Source of the DNA: CAVYHX01 sp963768415
GTDB lineage: Bacteria; Pseudomonadota; Gammaproteobacteria; UBA9214
Assembly (NCBI GenBank): GCA_963768415.1
Contig: CAVYHX010000026.1
Location: 32,781-96,780 of the forward strand
Length of the DNA: 64,000 nucleotides
Direction: 5' to 3'
Both the position numbers and the translations under genes were made by a program. Each line of letters starts with the position of its first letter. Within the stretch, counting starts at the first letter, position 1. Of the stretch, positions 59,080 to 64,000 are shown piece after piece. The notes under the pieces were generated by a model. It saw only the letters and a list, made by a program, of their open reading frames with translations, made no database searches and had not been told where the DNA came from.

Positions 59080-59373
59080 ATGTCTTCAGTCACGCGCATA
59101 GTACTTGACGTTCTCAAGCCCCGTCACCCCAATGCAATCGATTTTGCGTGTGTCATTGCTGACCGGAACAATGGCTGTCGTGTCACCATGACCGTAACGG
59201 AAGTGGACGAAAAAACCGAGTCCACGATGGTGGTCATCGAAAGCAAAACCATAGATTACAACGCGATTGTGGATGCCATAACGAGCCTGGGCGGCTCGGT
59301 ACACAGCATCGATGAAGTGGAAGTCACCAGCCTGTCACCCCGTGGGGACAAAGGCGCCCTGAACGACCGTTAG
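59080..59373 (+). CDS. DUF211-family protein
   Basis: 97 residues from ATG 59080. The pattern RIVLDVLKPRHPNAIDFA, MTVTEVDEKTESTMVVIES and ITSLGGSVHSIDEVEV matches DUF211, small ferredoxin-like-fold proteins found in archaea and some bacteria; a metal-binding role has been suggested but not proven to my knowledge. Four bases separate its stop from the VIT-like gene, so they are probably cotranscribed and functionally linked. Confidence 0.83.
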   Translation: MSSVTRIVLDVLKPRHPNAIDFACVIADRNNGCRVTMTVTEVDEKTESTMVVIESKTIDYNAIVDAITSLGGSVHSIDEVEVTSLSPRGDKGALNDR

Positions 59374-59377
59374 CTGC

Positions 59378-59953
59378 ATGTTCGATCAGCTGCGTTTTCT
59401 GTTTCGATTGACTCGTGCCCACGGTATCGCCCGCCGCTATTTTGTAACCAACGGATTCGATGGTGCACTGACGATGCTTGGTATCAACATGGGCTTTTAT
59501 ACCAGTGGCGGAGTGGCGGTACCTGTGGTTATCAGTGCCTGTCTCGGCGCAGCTGTCGCACTCGGGGTGAGCGGGTTTGCGAGCGCCTATGTGAGTGAGG
59601 TGGCCGAGAGGAAAAAGGAACTGAAGGAGCTGGAACAGGCCGTAGTGAGCGATCTCGGGGATACCGCACATGGCAGGGCAGCGCGCCTGGCGCCGGTGTT
59701 TATTGCCATCGTAAACGGTTTTTCTCCGTTTTTTATTGCGCTGTTAATTATGACGCCGCTATGGTTTTCGCAAGCAGGAATCGGGCTGCCGCTATCACCA
59801 CTGAAGTCTTCCATCGTGATCGCTTTCGTTGTGCTGTTCCTGCTGGGTGTATTTCTCGGGACAGTGAGCGAGCGGTTCTGGCTGTGGAGCGGCCTGCGCA
59901 TGCTGCTCATTGCGCTGTTGACGGCTGGCATGATCCTGATGCTGGGCAGCTAA
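59378..59953 (+). CDS. VIT1/CCC1-like membrane protein
   Basis: 191 residues from ATG 59378. The N-terminal RRYFVTNGFDGALTMLGINMGFY and the following glycine-rich helix (ALGVSGFASAYVSEVAERKKEL) resemble VIT1/CCC1 family proteins, which move Fe2+ or Mn2+; about five membrane helices. It lacks the long cytoplasmic metal-binding domain of plant VIT1. It follows DUF211 closely and converges with a Ca2+-type P-ATPase, suggesting divalent-metal handling (inference). Confidence 0.75.
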   Translation: MFDQLRFLFRLTRAHGIARRYFVTNGFDGALTMLGINMGFYTSGGVAVPVVISACLGAAVALGVSGFASAYVSEVAERKKELKELEQAVVSDLGDTAHGRAARLAPVFIAIVNGFSPFFIALLIMTPLWFSQAGIGLPLSPLKSSIVIAFVVLFLLGVFLGTVSERFWLWSGLRMLLIALLTAGMILMLGS

Positions 59954-59979
59954 CCCGCATTTTACATCAGGCCGCATCC

Positions 59980-62625
59980 TCAGGTTGCATACAAGCGACC
60001 ACGACGTACCTGCCATTTCTCCAGCTCCACAGCCACCAGGACAAGTGAGGACAGGCCCAGGCACACCAGCAGGTCGAGGAGGGGCAAGGGCTGCGTGTGA
60101 AAGATTGGGTTGAGGACCGGGATATAAATGACTGCGAGCTGCAGGAGCAGCGTCAACAACACAGCGCCGAGCATGGCCGGATTGCTGGCCAGGCCGATCA
60201 CGAATATCGACTCCCGCTCACTGCGTACTGCCAGCGAGTGGAACAACTGCGAAACCGTTAATACCGTGAATACCATGGTCTGCCAGTATTCGAGACCCCG
60301 GCCATAGGCCCAGGCCTGGGCGCCGATAGAGAGCGCCCCGACGAACAGCCCCACCCACAGGATATGCTGCCACATCCCGTGGGCAAAAATACTCTCCTGT
60401 GGCGGGCGTGGCGGGCGGCGCATGATACCCGGTTCGGCAGGTTCGAGTGTAAAAGCCAGCCCGGGAAGGCCATCTGTGACGAGGTTGATCCAGAGGATGT
60501 GAATGGGCAGCAGGGGAATAGGCAGGCCAAAAAACGGCGCGAGGAACAATGTCCAGATCTCTCCCGAGTTGGAACTCATGGTGTCTTTTACGAACTTGCG
60601 AATGTTGTCGAAGATCCGGCGCCCTTCAGCAACTGCTGAAACGATGGTGGAAAAATTGTCGTCAAGCAATACCATATCGGCTGCTTCGCGCGCGACATCA
60701 GTGCCTTTGCGGCCCATGGCCACGCCTATCTCGGCGCGCCTTAACGCCGGCGCATCGTTGACACCGTCACCGGTCATGGCGACAAACTCACCGCGGGCCT
60801 GCAGCGCCTGGACAATCTTGATCTTTTGCTCGGGATTGACACGTGCATAGACTGGCACACTGGAGACCTGTGCCTGAAGTTGCTCCTGGGAGAGTGCGTC
60901 GAGTTCAAGCCCCGTCATTACCGGATCGCCGTCATGCGCAATACCCAGGCGCTGCGCGATCGCGCGCGCTGTGCCTGCATGATCACCGGTGATCATGACA
61001 GGCGTAATACCGGCGGAACGGCATAATGCAACTGATTCGGCTGCTTCCGGGCGGGGAGGGTCGATGAGACCAGTGAAGCCCAGGAAATCCATATCCTGTT
61101 CAACCATATCCGGTTCCGGCACCTCAGCGGTTTTATCCAGGGTACGGGTTGCATACGCGAGTACCCGATAACCATCAGCTGCCAGCTCATCCGCTTCAGC
61201 GAGCAGTGCCTGTATATCCAGCGGTGCCGTGCCGTCGGTGGTCAATTGTCGTTTGCACAAGGCAAGAATTTTTTCAGGTGCGCCCTTGATAAAGGCAATG
61301 ACACCGTCTTCGCTGTGGTGCAGGGTTGTCATGCATTGTCGCTCTGCATCGAAGGGTAGTTCTGCAACCCGTGGCAGTTGCTGTTCGAGTTGCAACTTGT
61401 CAAAACCCGCAGCTTGTGCCGCCGCGTACAAGGCAATCTCGGTTGGATCACCGGCCATGACACCGTCAGACTGCTGCCGTGCATCATTGTTTAGCGCCAG
61501 GGCCTGGCCCAGCTGGCGTCCGGGCGGTATTGAGGTATCAACACCGGTTAAATCCGCTACCCGCTTGCCCGCGACCACGACGGCATCGAGCACCATCCGG
61601 TTCTCGGTAAGAGTACCGGTCTTGTCGGCACAGATGTAGGTAACCGAACCAAGCGTTTCGACGGCCGGGAGCCGACGGATAAGTGCATTACGCGCCGTCA
61701 TCTTGTGTGCACCGAGCGCCAGCGACACCGTGACGACAGCTGGCAGCGCCTCCGGGACGGCCGCCACAGCCAGGGTCACCGCGGTGAGAAACATCAGCGC
61801 CAGGGGTTCACCGCGCAACAGTCCAAAGACAAATATCATGGCGCAAATAAGCAGAACCGCGACTCCCAGGCGCTGGCCGAAATGGCTCAGCCGCTGTTGC
61901 AAGGGCGTCCGCCGGATAGCATCCTTATCCAGCAGGGTGGCGATTCTCCCGATCTCCGTCGCCATACCGATAGCCACGACAACGCCGGTGCCCCGACCAC
62001 CGGTCACCAGTGTCCCCTTATAGGCCATGTTGCGGCGGTCACCGATGGGCAATTCGTCACCGGATAGTGTATCCGTGATTTTTTCCACCGCATGCGACTC
62101 ACCTGTCAGGGCCGATTCATCGATGTTGAGAGCGGCTGAATCCGTCAGGCGCAGATCCGCAGGGACTCTGCTGCCTGCCTCCAGTAGCGCAATATCGCCC
62201 GGTACGAGGTGAGTCGCCGGGATCCTGCGAATATCAGCATCACGCAATACCAGTGCATCCGGTGCAGACATTTTGCGCAGCGCTGCAACGGCCCGTTCGG
62301 CACGATACTCCTGTACGGCACCGATTACCGCGTTAAGCAGGACAATGACGACAATTGCCAGAGTGTCCTGCACTTCTCCGACTATGCCGGAGATTACCGC
62401 TGCAGCGACAAGTACGAATATCATAAAGTCGGCAAACTGGCCGGCAAAAATACGCCACAGAGCGCGCCGCGCCTTTTTCTCGATTTCATTTGGGCCGTAG
62501 CGCCTGGCACGTGCAGTTACGTCATCCTGAGCAAGCCCGTGTTGCAGGTCCACGCCGAGCTCACCGAGCAGCCTTTGCACGGACTGCTGGTGCCATGCAC
62601 CTTCACGAATTTTATTACCGGGCAT
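59980..62625 (-). CDS. Calcium-type P-type ATPase
   Basis: 881 residues, ATG at 62625. Order: N-terminal cation ATPase domain, actuator with DESALTGESHAVEK, M4 motif AAVPEALPAVVTVSLALGA, phosphorylation site ICADKTGTLTENRM, nucleotide domain with FIKGAPEKIL, hinge MTGDGVNDAPALRRAEIGVA, and six C-terminal helices. The PEALP motif and length fit bacterial P2A-type Ca2+ (or Mn2+) exporters. No lesions. Confidence 0.93.
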   Translation of the reverse strand: MPGNKIREGAWHQQSVQRLLGELGVDLQHGLAQDDVTARARRYGPNEIEKKARRALWRIFAGQFADFMIFVLVAAAVISGIVGEVQDTLAIVVIVLLNAVIGAVQEYRAERAVAALRKMSAPDALVLRDADIRRIPATHLVPGDIALLEAGSRVPADLRLTDSAALNIDESALTGESHAVEKITDTLSGDELPIGDRRNMAYKGTLVTGGRGTGVVVAIGMATEIGRIATLLDKDAIRRTPLQQRLSHFGQRLGVAVLLICAMIFVFGLLRGEPLALMFLTAVTLAVAAVPEALPAVVTVSLALGAHKMTARNALIRRLPAVETLGSVTYICADKTGTLTENRMVLDAVVVAGKRVADLTGVDTSIPPGRQLGQALALNNDARQQSDGVMAGDPTEIALYAAAQAAGFDKLQLEQQLPRVAELPFDAERQCMTTLHHSEDGVIAFIKGAPEKILALCKRQLTTDGTAPLDIQALLAEADELAADGYRVLAYATRTLDKTAEVPEPDMVEQDMDFLGFTGLIDPPRPEAAESVALCRSAGITPVMITGDHAGTARAIAQRLGIAHDGDPVMTGLELDALSQEQLQAQVSSVPVYARVNPEQKIKIVQALQARGEFVAMTGDGVNDAPALRRAEIGVAMGRKGTDVAREAADMVLLDDNFSTIVSAVAEGRRIFDNIRKFVKDTMSSNSGEIWTLFLAPFFGLPIPLLPIHILWINLVTDGLPGLAFTLEPAEPGIMRRPPRPPQESIFAHGMWQHILWVGLFVGALSIGAQAWAYGRGLEYWQTMVFTVLTVSQLFHSLAVRSERESIFVIGLASNPAMLGAVLLTLLLQLAVIYIPVLNPIFHTQPLPLLDLLVCLGLSSLVLVAVELEKWQVRRGRLYAT

Positions 62626-62672
62626 TACCAGGGGTACCGGTCATGAAATGCCGGAATAACAGGGCGGGGGTT

Positions 62673-63338
62673 TCACTGGCCGTCAGTATCGTTAACCAGT
62701 GGAACAAAGGCGACACCGAGAATATCCTTCACGTGTATGTCACCCTCGTCATTTTTTTCAACCAGCATGAGTTCCTGATGGCTGTAGGGCATGCCGACCG
62801 GTATCACCAGCCTGCCGGCCGGTTTGAGTTGCTCGATGAGTGCTTCAGGAATACGGGCCGCGGCTGCGGTAACAATTATTCCGTCATAAGGTGCATGTTC
62901 GGGCCATCCGCTGTAGCCACTGCCCGCGCGGCACTCGATGTTGCTGTAACCGAGCTTTTTCAGGCGCATTGCAGCCGCCTCGCTCAGTTCGAGGACAAGC
63001 TCCATGGTGTAGACCTGTTTACACAGTTGCGAAAGGATTGCCGTTTGATAACCGGAACCGGTACCAATCTCCAGTACGCTGTGATCCTGCTCGAGCTGTA
63101 AAAGGTCGGTCATTAACGCGACAATATACGGCTGGGAGATGGTTTGGCCGTGGCCGATTGGCAACGGGCCATCATCAAAGGCCATGGCGCGCAAGTCAGG
63201 CGGGACAAATTCGTCACGCGGCACCCGGGCCATGGCATCCATGACCCGCGGGTCGAGTTCGTTTTTGCCAATCAGGCTGCGCGTGTAGCGAACCTCGCTT
63301 TCGATTTCGTCAAGAAGACGCTGTACATTCTTTTTCAT
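62673..63338 (-). CDS. pcm: Protein-L-isoaspartate O-methyltransferase
   Basis: 221 residues, ATG at 63338. Pcm methylates isoaspartyl residues in aged proteins using SAM. Motifs: PRDEFVPPDLRAMAFDD, GHGQTISQPYIVALMTDLL, the SAM site VLEIGTGSGYQTAILSQL and GRLVIPVG. Its start is divergent from the phosphoribosyltransferase, 182 bases away. No lesions. Confidence 0.96.
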   Translation of the reverse strand: MKKNVQRLLDEIESEVRYTRSLIGKNELDPRVMDAMARVPRDEFVPPDLRAMAFDDGPLPIGHGQTISQPYIVALMTDLLQLEQDHSVLEIGTGSGYQTAILSQLCKQVYTMELVLELSEAAAMRLKKLGYSNIECRAGSGYSGWPEHAPYDGIIVTAAAARIPEALIEQLKPAGRLVIPVGMPYSHQELMLVEKNDEGDIHVKDILGVAFVPLVNDTDGQ

Positions 63339-63520
63339 GGTCGGCTGATTTAAAAATACCCCGGACTGATGATACAGGTATTGAGTCAGATCAAGTCCAG
63401 TTGTGGCGTTTCATGCTCAAATCCCGATAGAGATGCATGAGATTCAGTCCAGTTCTCAAAATTGGGGTGTCAGCGGTATGCGCAATCAGTAGCATGCGTA
63501 TTGTCGGATAAGTGAGGCGT

Positions 63521-64000
63521 ATGGGCATTCGCTTGCGAACTTGTAACCTGGGAGCATTTTTACCAACTGGCGCGCGAACTTGCCTGGCACGTGCGCAAGG
63601 CTTCTTTTAATCCCGAGGTAATCGTCGCGATCGGGCGGGGCGGTTATATGCCTGCACGGATTATCTCGGACTATCTGGATATCCTCGACCTCGCCTGTAT
63701 CAAGGTTGAGCACTACCATGGCGCCATAAGGAGCGAAGCGCGCAGGTGCGCCACCCGCTGGTGGCTGATATCGCCGGGAAACGTGTATTGCTGGTTGACG
63801 ATGTCAGCGATTCCGGTGATACCTTTCAGGTTGCCATTGACCACCTGCGGAAGCGCGGCGAACCGGCAGAATTGAAGAGCGCGGTATTGCATCACAAGCG
63901 TATTTCCGGTTATGTGCCGGATTATTTCAGCGCGGAGGTTGTTGAGTGGCGCTGGATTATCTATCCGTGGGCAGCAATACGTAAACGTCGAAGCAGAGGG
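63521..64000 (+). CDS. Phosphoribosyltransferase, partial (frameshifts)
   Basis: Runs off the window end. Conserved core: FNPEVIVAIGRGGYMPARII, IKVEHYHGAI and the PRPP loop VLLVDDVSDSGDTF, as in the COG2236 (xanthine/hypoxanthine-type) phosphoribosyltransferases. One base is missing between 63742 and 63743 (third base of an Arg CGN codon). The N-terminal frame (CELVTWEHFYQLARELAW) has no start; ATG 63521 fits if one extra base near 63532 (CGC+T) is also removed. Substrate base not determinable. Confidence 0.75.

Overview
The window is a 64 kb piece of a gammaproteobacterial chromosome, most like the Chromatiales/Pseudomonas side of the class. Three blocks of conserved gene order support this: asd-fimV-truA-trpF-trpB-trpA-accD-folC-dedD-cvpA-purF-metZ (1-13.4 kb), the order known from Pseudomonas; tig-clpP-clpX-lon-hupB-ppiD (20.7-29.4 kb); and sdhC-sdhD-sdhA-sdhB-sdhE-ygfX (42.2-46.2 kb). 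A serine-glyoxylate-type aminotransferase and a glycerate 2-kinase would fit recycling of photorespiratory glycolate, so an autotroph is possible but not shown.

Layout. 0-13.4 kb: cell-wall/amino-acid, pilus-polarity, tryptophan, lipid, folate, purine and methionine genes; metZ is preceded by a SAM-II riboswitch with its own terminator. 13.4-19.5 kb: glycerate kinase, an unknown lipoprotein, lpxH, a lipoprotein cyclophilin, cysS, folD. 19.7-20.6 kb: five tRNA genes (Pro, Arg, His, Lys, Leu); the Arg(UCU) gene is split by a 239-nt group I intron between anticodon bases 34 and 35. 20.7-29.4 kb: proteostasis block with a sigma32-like promoter before lon and two tRNAs beside hupB. 29.5-38.5 kb: a dicarboxylate/amino-acid symporter, fabI, and a complete oligopeptide-type ABC transporter. 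38.6-42.1 kb: aminotransferase, a small secreted protein, a periplasmic msrB, ygfZ. 42.2-48.5 kb: succinate dehydrogenase and assembly factor, ygfX, a second solute-binding lipoprotein, a membrane cytochrome b. 48.5-51.5 kb: a minus-strand DNA-damage unit (Y-family polymerase, a 136-aa protein starting Met-Cys, an SRAP protein) behind a near-consensus LexA box and interrupted by a REP and a 250-bp MITE. 51.8-56.7 kb: hybrid sensor kinase, gltX, glnS. 56.9-57.6 kb: tRNA-Ala and tRNA-Glu followed by tandem copies of the tRNA-Glu 3' end and an 88-bp inverted-repeat element. 57.6-64 kb: an orphan AmrS radical-SAM enzyme, a small membrane protein with DUF211 and VIT-like genes, a Ca2+-type P-ATPase, pcm and a partial phosphoribosyltransferase.

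Data quality. Fifteen genes, including ones normally essential (gltX, glnS), carry single-base frameshifts, about 40 events in all. Nearly every extra base can be read as a second, synonymous third-codon base (for example GAC+T, CGA+G), and the three missing bases are all at third codon positions. This looks like a mixed-strain consensus in which both alleles, or neither, were written at silent SNPs. These genes are therefore annotated as intact CDS with lesion positions given. They cluster at 36.8-56.2 kb; 9-21 kb and 24-36.8 kb are clean.
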